Source: Membranipora membranacea (taxonomy: Eukaryota > Bryozoa > Gymnolaemata > Cheilostomatida > Membraniporidae). From it: 64,000 nt of DNA. The DNA lies in the NCBI GenBank assembly GCA_914767715.1, contig OU612071.1, positions 13,685,493-13,749,492 on the forward strand, written 5' to 3'. Shown here one piece after another: positions 12,501-23,046 of this stretch. Under the pieces are notes generated by a model. It made no database searches and was not told the origin of the DNA. It was given only the letters and a program-made list of their open reading frames with translations. Each line of letters begins with the position of its first letter. The first letter of the stretch is position 1. Position numbers and translations under genes: made by a program.

Positions 12501-13099
12501 CTTACGCATGTACTCAGTGTGATGCTAGGTTTACAATTTCTCAGAATCTAAAAACTCACATGAGAACTCATACTGGTGAGAAGCCTTACGCATGTATTCA
12601 GTGTGATGCTAGGTTTACACAGCCTGCTCATCTACAGTGTCACATGCGAACTCATACCGGTGAGAAGCCTTATGCATGTACTCAGTGCGATGCTAGGTTT
12701 ACAAAGTCTCATAATCTACAGACACACATTAGAACTCATACTGGTGAGAAGCCTTATGCATGTACTCAGTGTGATGCTAGGTTTACAAAGTCTCATAATC
12801 TACAGACACACATTAGAACTCATACTGGTGAGAAGCCTTATGCATGTACTCAGTGTGATGCTAGGTTTACACAGCTTGCTCCTCTACAGACACACATGAG
12901 AACTCATACTGGTGAGAAGCCTTACGCATGTACTCAGTGTGATGCTAGGTTTACAATTTCTCAGAATCTAAAAACTCACATGAGAACTCATACTGGTGAG
13001 AAGCCTTACGCATGTACTCAGTGTGATGCTAGGTATACACAAGCTCCTCATCTACAAACACACATGAGGACTCACACTGGTGAGAAGCCATATGCATAA
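6598..13099 (+). CDS. PRDM9: PRDM9/Meisetz-type histone methyltransferase with tandem zinc-finger array
   Basis: Eleven exons: 6598-6724, 6946-7104, 7436-7524, 7862-8048, 8750-8908, 9551-9624, 10156-10356, 10749-10911, 11176-11262, 11399-11521, 12036-13099. All junctions are GT-AG with matching phases; the product is 810 residues. Residues ~5-55 align with the KRAB domain of vertebrate PRDM9 ([33 protein letters not shown]). An acidic stretch, an SSXRD-like basic segment (~190-235) and a CCCH zinc knuckle (C242, C245, C253, H256) follow. The PR/SET domain (~265-405) keeps [19 protein letters not shown] and [11 protein letters not shown]372 and Y394 match the catalytic-pocket tyrosines. A lone C2H2 finger (~427-449) precedes 12 more (~466-808). 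In vertebrates PRDM9 binds DNA with its array, writes H3K4me3/H3K36me3 and places meiotic breaks; the same role here is inference. An in-frame ATG at 6,535 exists, but TTTTTTAG at 6,588-6,595 favours 6,598. The array ends early in a stop. Confidence 0.92.
9063..9140. repeat. Palindromic foldback repeat in PRDM9 intron 5
   Basis: The arms TAAGTACTCAGACAG..GCGAGTTAGTG and CACTTACTCGC..CTGTCTGAGCACTTAG are inverted copies with almost no spacer. A related, more open copy is at 37,229-37,330 with the same GTGCTCAGAC ends, so this is a dispersed foldback/MITE family. Confidence 0.75.
9738..9945 (+). repeat. U2 snRNA-headed SINE-like repeat, copy A
   Basis: Lies in the PRDM9 intron between 9,624 and 10,156, in sense orientation. 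The head CTTCTCGGCCTATTGGCTAA continues with GATCAAAGTGT, which is the U2 snRNA 5' end with one or two changes. The next 170 bases are not U2 but match the minus-strand copy at 1-223 in order and spacing. The boundary at the 3' end is approximate. Confidence 0.8.
12251..13090 (+). repeat. 84-bp zinc-finger minisatellite, ten units
   Basis: Ten head-to-tail 84-bp units starting at 12251, 12335, 12419, 12503, 12587, 12671, 12755, 12839, 12923 and 13007, each one C2H2 finger plus the TGEKP linker. Units 2-4 (12335-12586) and 7-9 (12755-13006) look identical base for base. Helix residues at -1, 2, 3, 6 by unit: LQTT, KHNT, QAPT, IQNT, QAHC, KHNT, KHNT, QAPT, IQNT, QPHT. Outside these positions the units hardly differ. 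This is the pattern of a PRDM9 array under concerted evolution with selection on DNA contacts. Confidence 0.95.
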
Positions 13100-13101
13100 A
13101 T

Positions 13102-13299
13102 ACTCAGTGTGATGCTAGGTTTGCACTAGCTCAAAACCTACAGTCACACATCAGAACTCTCGCTGGTGAGAAGCCTCATGCATGTAGTCATTGCGATGCT
13201 AGGTTTGCAGACTCAAGTAATTTACACAAACACATTAGAAAATCTCACATAATGCAGGGATATTTTCTATCATACAATTATTATAGCGGCTCTGATTAG
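13102..13299 (+). pseudogene. Out-of-frame remnant of two more PRDM9 fingers
   Basis: After the in-frame TAA (13,097-13,099) the repeat pattern resumes two bases out of frame. One finger keeps both cysteines and the first His but reads HIRTL where HIRTH is expected, so it has lost the second His. The next (CSHCDARFADSSNLHKHIRK followed by SH) looks complete. This frame ends at TAG 13,297-13,299. Where other units read GCATGTACTCAG, the sequence here is GCATAAATACTCAG, so a 2-base gain with substitution makes the stop. It could be a fixed truncation, a segregating allele, or an assembly error in a repeat. Confidence 0.8.
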
Positions 13300-13674
13300 T
13301 AAGGTGAACAATTCTTTTTGGTAACTCTTTTTATTCAAATCGACGTTTCAACATGTTTCTACCATCACTGCTCTACACATGTGCTAGTTACATATCCAGA
13401 TTCATTCTTCTGATCCAATTTCGTTCATTAATGATTGTTCTGACCCCCATAACAAGATATACTTGTTGCTCCAATTTCAATGCGCATCCTTGTGCTTGTT
13501 TGGATGGTAGGTTAAGGTTTTTTTAAATTTATAATTGACATTGTTTTTTCTTGTGAAAAATGTTAAGTTTATATATATTTTCATGCTTCGACGTTAAAAA
13601 TTTATAAAAATAAAAGCTGACGCTATATCTCAGGCCTTGTATTTCAATATACCACCCTCATGTTGTGCATATCT

Positions 13675-13742
13675 ACCATTGCACAATTTTCATGCACTGC
13701 ATAATTTTCGTGCACTGCATAATTTTCATGCACTGCATAGTC
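13675..13742. repeat. 17-bp tandem repeat
   Basis: About four copies of TGCACTGCATAATTTTC with single-base changes, in the 3' flank of the PRDM9-type gene. Confidence 0.85.
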
Positions 13743-14199
13743 AATGAAGATTAGATGTTACTCCATGGCATAAAAATAATAATAATAAAGAGATTAACTA
13801 TGGCAATTTTTGTCTTCTCCAAGCGGATTTGTCTGCTTTTGAGACATGGTTAGACAATTCCAAAGTAAAATACTTGTTTTCACACTAGGTTTTTTCAGCA
13901 GGCTCCAGATAGTGAATTGAATTGCTAGCTAACTTTGACTGACTAAACCTTAATATTTTATAACATAGTCTCCCATCTCTTACTAACTAATTGCTACTCC
14001 TCTATCACAATTGAATACCATGCAAGGTTAAAAATCTACATCATGACTGTGGCACACAAAAATTCTAAAACGTAGCTATCCCTAACAGCAAGATAGCTGT
14101 GCATACAGGTGAAAGAACTCTCTGAATAGCACACATCTAGCCTGGGAAGGATGTACCCCCTCCCACTCTAGAGAGCCTGCACAAGCTAGCACAAATCCA

Positions 14200-15535
14200 T
14201 GCATGATGTTCCTGTCACTGAACCACCGAAGCTTTGGCATTGTCTACAATATCTAAGGTATTTGAAAAGCTTCTGCTACAGTTTCTCAAACCATGTCTCA
14301 CCGATAATACTCAGTTTGCATATCAGCAGCACCGCTCCACTGAAGATGCACTAGCATCCCTACTAGACATAGTCACAGAACATCTTGACAATAATGCTAA
14401 GAATCATGCGAGATGTCTATTTATAGACTTCTCAAGTGCATTCAATACTATCAGCCCTACCACACTCTGCAACCAGCTGCAAGAAACCAGTCTGAATCCC
14501 GCAATACTCAACCTTGTATATGACTTTATGACAAACCGCTCTCAGAAGGTTCTCACTGAACAGGGCCTCTCATCCGCACTAGCTACCTCTGTCGGAACTC
14601 CACAAGGTTGTGTTATCAGTCCCCTTCTTTTTTCAATATATGTACAGCATATGCCTAAGCCTAGCTCTGGTAACTTTCATCTGATTAAATATGCTGACGA
14701 CACAGTATTGATTGAGCTTTTGTCGAGAAGTGATGTTTCATGTATGGGTAATGCTGCCCAAGATTTGGCTGGTTGGTGTCATGATAATGATCTATTTTTG
14801 AATGTGTCAAAGACAAAGGAGCTTGTATTGTGCAATTTTAGAGACAATCCTGTACATGATAGCTTAGTTATCAATGGTAATAATGTAGAGCAGGTTGACA
14901 GTTTTAAATACTTAGGCACTATTATTGACAAAAAGCTTAAGTTCCAAGAATATTCCATCGAAGTCATCAAGAAAGCCCGCAAGAGACTTTACATCATGAA
15001 GAAGCTGTATTCAATGCATATAGCTGTGCCTCTTAGAATGCAATGCTATACTACTTTTATTGAATGTATATTTTTGTACCACCTTAGCACTCTATATGGC
15101 CACTTATCCTCGTCATCTAGGAAATCGCTCAATAAAGTTATAAGCCTCGCAGGCTATCTAGGTAGCTGCAAGTTTGACACCATCGAGGCAATATACGAAA
15201 GAGTGATGAGAACAAGATGCCTCAGACTCGTAGCTACTGACCACGCTGACCCAGTATTTACATTCGATAAACTTCCGTCTGGTCGATACAGAGCAATCAA
15301 AACGAGGGTAAACATACGAACTGACTGTTTCCGATCCCTCTGTGTGCGGAAGTTAAATAGTATACTTTTTTAGCCAACTAGTGATAATTCTTACTGTTTA
15401 TTTATTTTTTTTTCAATTTTTACAACCAACCAGACCAAAACTTTTTAATGTTTACACCATAACTTTTATTGCTCAGCGAAAACAAAATATTTCTCAAACA
15501 TGAGACTGTAATAAACGATGAATGAATGAATTGCA
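14200..15535 (+). mobile_element. 5'-truncated non-LTR retrotransposon (LINE)
   Basis: Contains a reverse transcriptase frame with no upstream endonuclease. The 3' end is a short untranslated tail finishing in GATGAATGAATGAAT, a short tandem tail of the kind found on CR1/L2-like LINEs instead of a poly(A). The 5' edge is approximate. No target duplication was recognised. Confidence 0.75.
14234..15373 (+). CDS. LINE reverse transcriptase (partial, 5' truncated)
   Basis: The open frame of about 379 residues starts at a TTG, so its start is artificial and reflects truncation. Reverse-transcriptase blocks appear in order: SKVFEKLLL and QFAYQQHRSTEDAL (fingers), FIDFSSAFNTI (motif A, first catalytic Asp), GTPQGCVISPLLFSIY (motif B), KYADDTVLI (motif C with the catalytic Asp pair) and FKYLGTIID (motif D/E region). 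A C-terminal segment DKLPSGRYRAIKTR and a CFRSLCVRKLN stretch follow, then TAG. A second, diverged copy of this end is at 42,301-42,427. The catalytic core is uninterrupted, so the insertion is probably not old. Without the endonuclease it cannot move by itself. The clade is not certain; it is in the CR1/Rex/L2 range. Confidence 0.88.
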   Translation: MALSTISKVFEKLLLQFLKPCLTDNTQFAYQQHRSTEDALASLLDIVTEHLDNNAKNHARCLFIDFSSAFNTISPTTLCNQLQETSLNPAILNLVYDFMTNRSQKVLTEQGLSSALATSVGTPQGCVISPLLFSIYVQHMPKPSSGNFHLIKYADDTVLIELLSRSDVSCMGNAAQDLAGWCHDNDLFLNVSKTKELVLCNFRDNPVHDSLVINGNNVEQVDSFKYLGTIIDKKLKFQEYSIEVIKKARKRLYIMKKLYSMHIAVPLRMQCYTTFIECIFLYHLSTLYGHLSSSSRKSLNKVISLAGYLGSCKFDTIEAIYERVMRTRCLRLVATDHADPVFTFDKLPSGRYRAIKTRVNIRTDCFRSLCVRKLNSILF

Positions 15536-16853
15536 GCAGATGCTTTGTCCTCAATCATTGCTGATGGTGGTCAACAGATGGTACTATTTATTTATTAAAA
15601 TCCTAGTTCCACTGCAAACCTCTTTGAATCAACCTGTTGCGGAACATTATGTAATTGGATCATTTAAAAGCAGCAGCCTCACTCTTGACTATAAAGGATG
15701 TTTTATTCTTGTGTTACTTTATTTACTTTTTGAGAATGGGAATAAAAATATAAGAAAAAATACTAATACAAATTTACTTTGTACTCATTTAATTCAATTT
15801 GTTATAATTTCACAAATTTGAATTCTCCCAATGTGCCATCTCCTCTAAGTATAAATTATGTATATATCGCTGGATTTCCGAGACTCAAATTTGAATTGTT
15901 ATAATCGATTGATATGTTACATTAAATATAAAAAGCTGTAGCAGACAAAATAAAGGGGATAGCGGCAGTGCAAAGATATGATGAATTAAAAAAGGACATC
16001 AAACCAAGGAATTGGTTGGAGTGATAGGGCAACAATTGAGAACATCTTACCACTTCCTAAAAAATGTTTATAAAAAAGTGTGTATGTGGCTATACTCCTG
16101 AAAGCACTCCCTGACCAGAAAAACCCACTTGATATATGGCCAAGATAGCAATGGTTACTGTTACATCTTATTGTTGTGGCAGCGAGTTATATGTACATTA
16201 TAATAAAATAATATAATATAATAAAAAATGTTTACTCTTCAGGTCCCAATATGATGTAGTCTTCCTCAGTGCAGCATAACCAATTCTACAAACAAGATTT
16301 CAGCTGTAAGACCTTGATCAGCAGACAAGCCTGTATTTCTAGGGGAAGCAGGGAGACACTGCATCCCCTAAAATGCTGAGAACAGTGGCCTAAAAACACT
16401 ATAAGTGAACACAACATATCAGAATCAGCTCCTCTGGGACTCTTATTTGCTAATTACATGCTTGAATTGCTTGGAGAGGAGCTAACAGCACCCCTACTGG
16501 TGATGCTTCCGACTAGTCTCAGACTTTTGCTTCCCCTACCATTTTTTTCTAAACTCTACGGCCCTGGCGGAGGCCTACCACAATTGCGCTGCATGTTTTC
16601 TGCTGCATTTTAAATTGAATTGAGGGATGAATAGCTTTCAAATTGGTGAAATCCGGTCCTAATTTATCTAAGAGAGATATTGAGACATGCTAATGGCTGT
16701 GAAGCTGTAAGGCTCAATAATTCAAGCGCTCTAGATTCAACTTAAGTTTGTAGTGTCAAAAATTAAATTCAGCACTGACCCAAAGATACCTATCAAAATT
16801 AAACTAAAGCGCACAAAAATCAGCTAAATTATATTCGTAACGATGAACGCACC
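15536..16853. other. Intergenic, no supported gene
   Basis: AT-rich DNA with an open frame at 15,522-15,821 that lacks domain motifs, and a repeat of the GGGGAAGC/GCTTCCCC family at about 16,315-16,570. Nothing else is recognised. Confidence 0.5.
16315..16570. repeat. hAT-like MITE family, copy 1
   Basis: Inverted ends TTTCTAGGGGAAGCA and TGCTTCCCCTACC with a shared middle (CAGTGGCCTAAAAACACTAT, then TATCAGAATCAGCTC). The outer end reads CTAAACTCTACGGCCCTG, in the style of hAT CAGGGCC termini. Related copies lie at 39,411-39,590 and 58,722-58,985. Confidence 0.65.
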
Positions 16854-19800
16854 TTAATAAGAGTACCGTGATTCTAACATGCTGTCTTCCCCGAACACAA
16901 GCTTAAAACGCATGACAGATCTTTCCTCTTCAGTGAAAACAGCGAAGTTATCCTGGTTTGAGCAAATACCGCCTTCATCGCTACAATAATCTAGCATCTC
17001 ATGTGAGAAACTGGCCAAATGTTTACCTAAAAGAAAGAATATAACATGTTAGCAAAATGTAAGAAACATCTTTGAGGACAGAGAAATGACAAGTTATAAA
17101 CTGAAAGTGGAGTTATTTTCACTCCTAGTTGGGATGAGAAGGTACTAAAAAGGTACTATTTTCATGATTGTGTATATTGTGTCATCTCAAATTTGAGTGA
17201 AAATTAGTTGAAACTTGGCCACAGGCCAATTAAGAAATTAGAGCAGTATTCTAAATTAGACTGAGAACTCTAGAATGAAACAAAGAACCTGATTCTGTCA
17301 CACTCACACTCTTATTGACCATGTGGGATTGAAATGTGAGGACTGGCTTCTATGTATCATGAATTCGTTTGATAAATTGGCAGACCCTGTGAACTAGCTC
17401 AAGAGTGACAAGTTTATTACCCAGATCTGATAGTCAATTGCCTCAACTTGACCAATGACCTTCCTTGACCTAGAGGTAACTTGAATCAATCTTACAGATT
17501 TGCTCTGAGAAGCGAGACTACTTCACCATAGCAACAAGGCTACAAAGGGACACAATTGAGCTACAATGTAAGCTGGTTAATTCAAGCTTTAGAACTAAAA
17601 ACTCCTGTAAATTCAGACAAGGAAAATTGGTCCCTTCAGCCGTATCTCTATGCATTCTAATGTCACTTAATTCAGACTCTGCTTAATTAGAACAAGTTAT
17701 TGTGGTACCCAGAGGTTTGAATTAAGTGAACTGCACTATATTTATACGTTTTCTTTTGGAAGCTGACACTTTCCGAATGAGGGTGAGGTGACTTCTCAGT
17801 CTTGGAACTTAAGCATATCTGGTTTAGCTCCGCTGCTAAACTGTAAAGATAAACCACCACCAACCTGACAACCTGATCCAATTGCTTGCTCATGCTCAAA
17901 AGTAACTTTATCTGGTACCTGATGAACCCCGTATGCTCAGTCTAGCTGGTCCCTGATAAGGTTTGGAAAGGATCAGCATACCATCCTTCCATCGACACAC
18001 TCCATCGATATTCTTCGTTTTGATTACTGTATCTTCTTGGAGACTTTCACCAGTCAGATGGACGAGTTGACAGCCACCTTTAGTGATCCAATAATTGTTC
18101 TCGGACATGACATGTGGATAGGCGCTTAGCATAGCTCCACGGAACATTGATTTGGTACGTTGGCGATAGTTTTGGATGGCATCATGGTCAGTAGTTATTG
18201 TTTTGATACCGGTTTCCATATTATAACAAAGAACATTGTTACCAAATGTCACCAGACAAACATCAGCTGAGACCGAAATCGCAGGAAGTAAATACCTAGT
18301 TATAGGGCAAATATACTCAAATTGTAATATCACAGTTTTGTCTGGTGTGCCCTTTGAAGCAGCTTCTAGGAAGTTTTGGATGCACAATACAAAATGAGCT
18401 GGTACTGTCGTAACTTTGTTTGTCTCAATGAGGTAAAGATCATCACCATACAGAGAAATTCCGGTAATCATATTATCATCCTTGGTCCTATAGACTTTAA
18501 CCCATCCTTTCATATCAACTGTCTGAAGCAAAAGTCCTTTACCACAACAGCATATGATTCTACCGTCACTGGTCATAGAAATGCTCTCGGCAGACCAGCC
18601 TTCATCAAGGTCTACCACCGATTCAGATATGAACTGCACCCCTTCAACGCTCAGAGCATCATTCAAGTTCTGAAAAGCCAATAAAGTCCTGAGACTGGAA
18701 AACTATACAGAGAAGATATCATTCACTAAACCTATGTTCAATACAGGTTCAGTTACTGGCAGCAGCAGTCATTCCTAAATTAGGCATTGACACATCATAC
18801 ATCCTAGCCAGATACTTGCGAATTAGGAATATAATTACCAGAGGTCCACTGTGTGTTTCATTGGTTCAGGTAACCTTAGCCAATGTATTTTCTCTGATTG
18901 GTCATCGGATGGGTGGGTTGTCTCCCAACCATCAGCCAATAATAGCTGACATATTAGCTAATGTTGTGACTGTGTAGAGTGTAAAATGACCTACCTTGCA
19001 GGAATTTAAGTCGTCGGAAATTGACAGTTAATGTTGACCCACAACTCAGACTTTCCAACATGGATCTATTGTTCTCGACTATCTTTGTAACATGGCTGTC
19101 TCTCAAGAACTTCTCACATGTGGCCATCTTTGTTTCAAGTTGTTCTCTGGCACTTCTTAATTTCTCCATGTCTATCTCAGCCTTGACCTTTGCAGTCCGT
19201 TCAAAGCGTGCTATCCTCTCCTTAAAGTTCAGCTCCAGAGATTTGACAAGCGCAGTCTGAAAATATGTTGGGAAAATTAGTGCTGATCCTTGTTAAACTT
19301 CTTGATGCAATTGATTGATTTTTATATTTCATTCAGTGTCATGACTGGTAAAATCGAGCGCTCACATAAAAATGAAAAACTCATCATCAAAATGACTTAG
19401 TATATGTATATATGCTTTTGTTGGCAACCACAGTCATCTCATTGGAAATGTTTTGTACTCGGTAAGAAAGTTCTAAAAATAGGCCATGAAAAAATGAAAA
19501 ATATGTAAGACATTTCTTCATCTAAAATGAGTGCCGTTTCAAAGGGAAACTGCTAAAATTTCTTTTACACAGTTAAAAAGTCATGCTCATGAGCTATCTT
19601 AGTAAAATCAACTTGACGTACTGCTTAAACGAGCCAGCATTATAACATAAAAGCTGATAGACCAATTTGTCAATTAAACGATGCTGAATGATGATACTAT
19701 TCACTCACCAGCTCTTCAGCCTTTTTCTCGACCTGAATGGTCAGTGTTCTACAATCTTCCTCTATATCGTCTAGTTTTAGCCAGGCTTGCTTCTCCTCTA

Positions 19801-22800
19801 CACAAAGCTCAGCTACTTTCTTTGAAAGTTGTTTTATGGCATCAGAGAACTTTGATTTTATCTGAGTCTCCACGTCCTTCAATGTCTTGAATACATGAGA
19901 GTTTTCCCGAGAGTTCTCCTCAGAGTTTTCCCAAGAGTTTTCCTCTGTACTGTTTTCTACAAACAGTATAGAGCATTTTAAAAGGCTACATAAATTCAAA
20001 TGATATATAATATCAGGTGTGTAGCATTTCAAATGAAATACGCCCCATGATAGTCAACAGTTTGAAGGTAGTGATAGTAGATCAATCCTGAAATAATACT
20101 AAACGTTCCCCAATTTAGTGGGCACTAGATGGAAATATTCCCTCTAGACAAAATATTGTTTTCCACATGTGAATTAAAATGGGTGTTTTGGGCATTATCT
20201 TCTTGGCAACTGTTATCCAACACTCAGCCTTGATAACCACTTACCTTGACAATCATTCTCTGTTGGGCATTTGTGACACTTGATGACATAGCAGTTCTTA
20301 CAGCACACAGTTAGAATATCATTGTGTTCCTTACAGAGAGGCTTCACATATAAGTCGGGTTTCTCACAGAACTTCTGCATCGATATGATCTTGTGCTTGT
20401 CCCCACCATCAAATATTTCATTATGCCACTGAAAATCAACAGTAAATGATAAGCATACATTAGCTCCGTACACTAAATAACATGTATGATTAGCATATAG
20501 GAGAGGAATACATCTCGGGTTGCTGGGGGCTTAAACAATCAATCTTGAAAGCTCCCCCAGTGGGAGTCAAACCCACAACTCCTGCGGTACTAATAGCCTG
20601 GGAGTGATTAGCAAGCGCGCTAACCGATTGCGCCATCTCACCATCCACTCATGATCGCATCAGCATATATACATATATAGCATGGTCACAATGAGAAACA
20701 TGAACTTCCAACAATTTGTTTGAAACAAACAGTGCATGATATTGTGGGCCTAGCTTTGGCTTTGAATTGCTAGTCGCTCATGACTTAACGACAAGTTTTG
20801 AAATTATGGTATAATTAGTTTTGTAATAATACGGAGCATTTTCTTTGTACTTCGGAGTTGTCTTATGAATATCAATGAAAGGACAACTCTCATTATAACA
20901 AATTAATTTTCCATCTGTTTTCGACAATAAAATTTGACGGTTATCAGGGCTCTAAAACAACAATTTTGCGCACTATTTTCATCTCTGGGTACATATTTAG
21001 ATTGAGCATTCACATAAACGCTTTCGAAATCTTGCAGTCTTGAAGCTGTTTCATTAAGATTAAGGCAGTTTTAAATGCAAATGCGAATAGTTTGACATGG
21101 TTGCTCTTGAACTTCAGCCATATCTGTTCCCAAATTTTCACCGATAAGGATTAAAATTCTGTCCGGTAGTGATATATTGGGGAACAAGACCTTGTGCACG
21201 TATCGATCTCTCCCAGCGAGAGTCGAGCAGAGAATCTCTTGGACCATTATGTATATTCAAATCCAGACACATACCCGTTCATGATGTGAGCAGAGCTTTT
21301 TATCGCAGTTGATACAGTAACAGACAGACAAGACCACTTCCTGTTTACATGCCGCACATCTCTGTTCTGATTGGTTAACAGAGTCTGTAGCTTCGGCGCT
21401 AAAAACATTCAGTTTTTGAAAATATTGATAACACAGAATCTACAACACAGCCATCTTGATATTTGAAATACAAACAATTGATTTATGGTAAATCCACCGA
21501 ACAGCAGAAAAACAATAGAGTTCATATCAACTTCCTCTCACTGGCCGAGGTACGTTCTTTTCCCTTGAGGGTGGAGAGAGAGGAGAGGGACAAAACTTCC
21601 AAATAGGTAAGATGATAATGAGGCCAACTCCAGAAAGTATTGATCAATCTCACCGGGATATGTCTGAACAAAAAGCCTGGCAATGTTGTCATCATTAACC
21701 ATTCATCATCAAAAAAGTATCATTTACTCTCAATACACCAGAATTACCCTACAGAGATATAAAGTATTTGCAGGAGCAAAACTTTGCTATATTGCACAGG
21801 CTTGGTATAGCTAAGTTTATGGCTAACAACATCGATGCTTTTTATGAGCTAGAACCCCAGCCAGTGAAAATTATGTGCTAATATCAAGTCATTCCAAAAC
21901 TAGCTAATAGCTTATAGTTACTCCTATAGGGTACAACAACATCAATTGGAATAAATTCACAGGTAGCTTGTCTTGTTTTGTGAACACCAATATGAACGGA
22001 TAGATCCCACTGATCACGTGATATACTATCGCAAGTATATCTCTAATCGATAGAGAGTGAATTAATTCACTTAGCATGAGTACCATCACAAGGATATTGG
22101 TGTGACGACCTGTGTTTGATTGTATTATTTAGGAGTGGGTATATGTTAGGTACTCGCACTAAATCGTTTCTAACGGTCAGAGATACACATGTTAATAGTG
22201 TAATCTCGATGTCAGTGTGTGGATAGATTGTAACATAACTATACCTGTTTATAATGGGGTTACTGAGTTTGACACGCTTAGCATCAGGTTCTGCGTCTGT
22301 AGATAAATCTGTTATCTGTACATCAGGTAAGGAATTCACCATGTCTACCTCATGTTCCACGCTAAGATCCACACAATAACCGTAGTTAAATGAGATAGGA
22401 ACAGTTTGTTTGGTAGCAGAATGAAATTCTGTTGCCGTAACTTAATTAGCCTAATCCTACTCTTGCCATCAATGTAATAAAGGTAGTAAAACAAGTGGGT
22501 GACGCCAGGCAGGGGGGGGGGGCTCAGACTAGGGGAAAAAAGCACTGAAGTTGTCTTGTAGTTAATATGGTAGGACAAAAGTGTGAAATATTCTGTTAGT
22601 TTATTTTTATCTGTGAAAATGAGTGATTATATTGTGTTTGTTTTGAGCAGCACATTTACTCTCACAAGCAAATTGAATAAAAAGCTCTCCCTCAACCTAA
22701 CTATGCAGAGCAAAGGATATTTGAGTATACCTTGACTTAATTGCATATAGATCTGATGCATACTGCTATAAACAAAGGAATATCCCCTTTGTTACGAAAC

Positions 22801-23033
22801 ATGATGAATATTCTTTAGGGATTGGCTACATGTAAACTATCAAAACTAATGATGTGTGCTTACCTGCAAATGGGACATTTAAAGAAAGTTGTGCATTGTG
22901 GCGTGATCTGGACATGTCCTTCCAAACAGGGTAGACAGGTTATATGGTTACATTTCAACTGTTTCGGTTTCTCAAGGTACTGAACCTCCTCCAGACAGAA
23001 AGGACATCGTAGTCTATCGAGACGCTCAGCCAT
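16854..23033 (-). CDS. TRIM-type RING/B-box/coiled-coil/propeller-like protein, copy 1
   Basis: Eight exons on the minus strand: 23033-22864, 22361-22245, 21398-21275, 20428-20245, 19956-19709, 19256-18995, 18669-17919, 17026-16854. The first holds a C3HC4 RING (CPFC, KCNH, CLPC, CPIC) of the kind that recruits E2 ubiquitin-conjugating enzymes. Exons 3-4 carry Cys/His-rich B-box-like modules (CAAC, CINC, CSHHE; CKEH, CCKNC). Exons 5-6 are charged coiled coil, exon 7 is propeller-like (GRIICCC, CRWKDGML), and exon 8 is a conserved tail. An ATG just after the acceptor TTGTTACAG implies a non-coding first exon. Exon 5 is 36 bases longer than in the other copies, owing to ENSTEENSWENSEENSREN-type repeats. 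Oddity: exon 6 ends in phase 1, but the only good acceptor for exon 7 starts in phase 0 and gives TGA. The other copies have about 20 more bases there. So this copy may be damaged or use a weak in-exon acceptor. E3 ligase function is inferred. Confidence 0.78.
18669..18670 (-). other. Frame-breaking exon 6/7 junction in TRIM copy 1
   Basis: In copies 2-4 the exon after the coiled coil starts with (G)ATGATNTTGAGAAATTTG before AATTTGAA. Copy 1 lacks that part and starts AACTTGAATG right after TTTTCAG. With the phase-1 donor this reads into TGA. An AAG within the exon (before GGGTGCAG) would restore frame but has a poor acceptor context. Confidence 0.7.
20508..20655 (-). repeat. tRNA-derived SINE or degenerate tRNA-like sequence
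   Basis: On the minus strand an A box (TGGCGCAATCGGTTAGCGCG) is followed about 60 bases later by a B box (GGGTTTGACTCCC) inside a 5-bp T-stem GTGGG/CCCAC. The bases where acceptor strands should pair (GGTGAGA and TGGGGGA) do not pair, so this is not a functional tRNA gene. It sits in the intron between exons 3 and 4 of TRIM copy 1. Confidence 0.7.
20857..20894. repeat. Short foldback with AGTTGTC/GACAACT ends
   Basis: GGAGTTGTCTT..AAAGGACAACTCT with about 15 bases between arms. The same ends occur at 46,351-46,395, 60,467-60,674 and, as single ends, near 30,014, 50,690 and 52,890. This is a family of small palindromic elements. Confidence 0.65.
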
Positions 23034-23046
23034 TGTGCTCTGTAAC

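Noticed and set aside
12576-12899. Second open frame in the zinc-finger array
   Set aside because: A shadow frame of the 84-bp repeat; it has no finger motifs.
12251-13090. CRISPR-like array of regular repeats
   Set aside because: The 84-bp units encode zinc fingers with linkers; there are no short repeats with unique spacers and the genome is animal.
18376-18684. Plus-strand open frame of 102 residues
   Set aside because: It is antisense to exon 7 of TRIM copy 1, which has clear homologues in three other copies.
20508-20655. Functional tRNA gene on the minus strand
   Set aside because: A and B boxes are present but the acceptor stem does not pair and the anticodon arm is unclear, so a SINE or tRNA relic is more likely.
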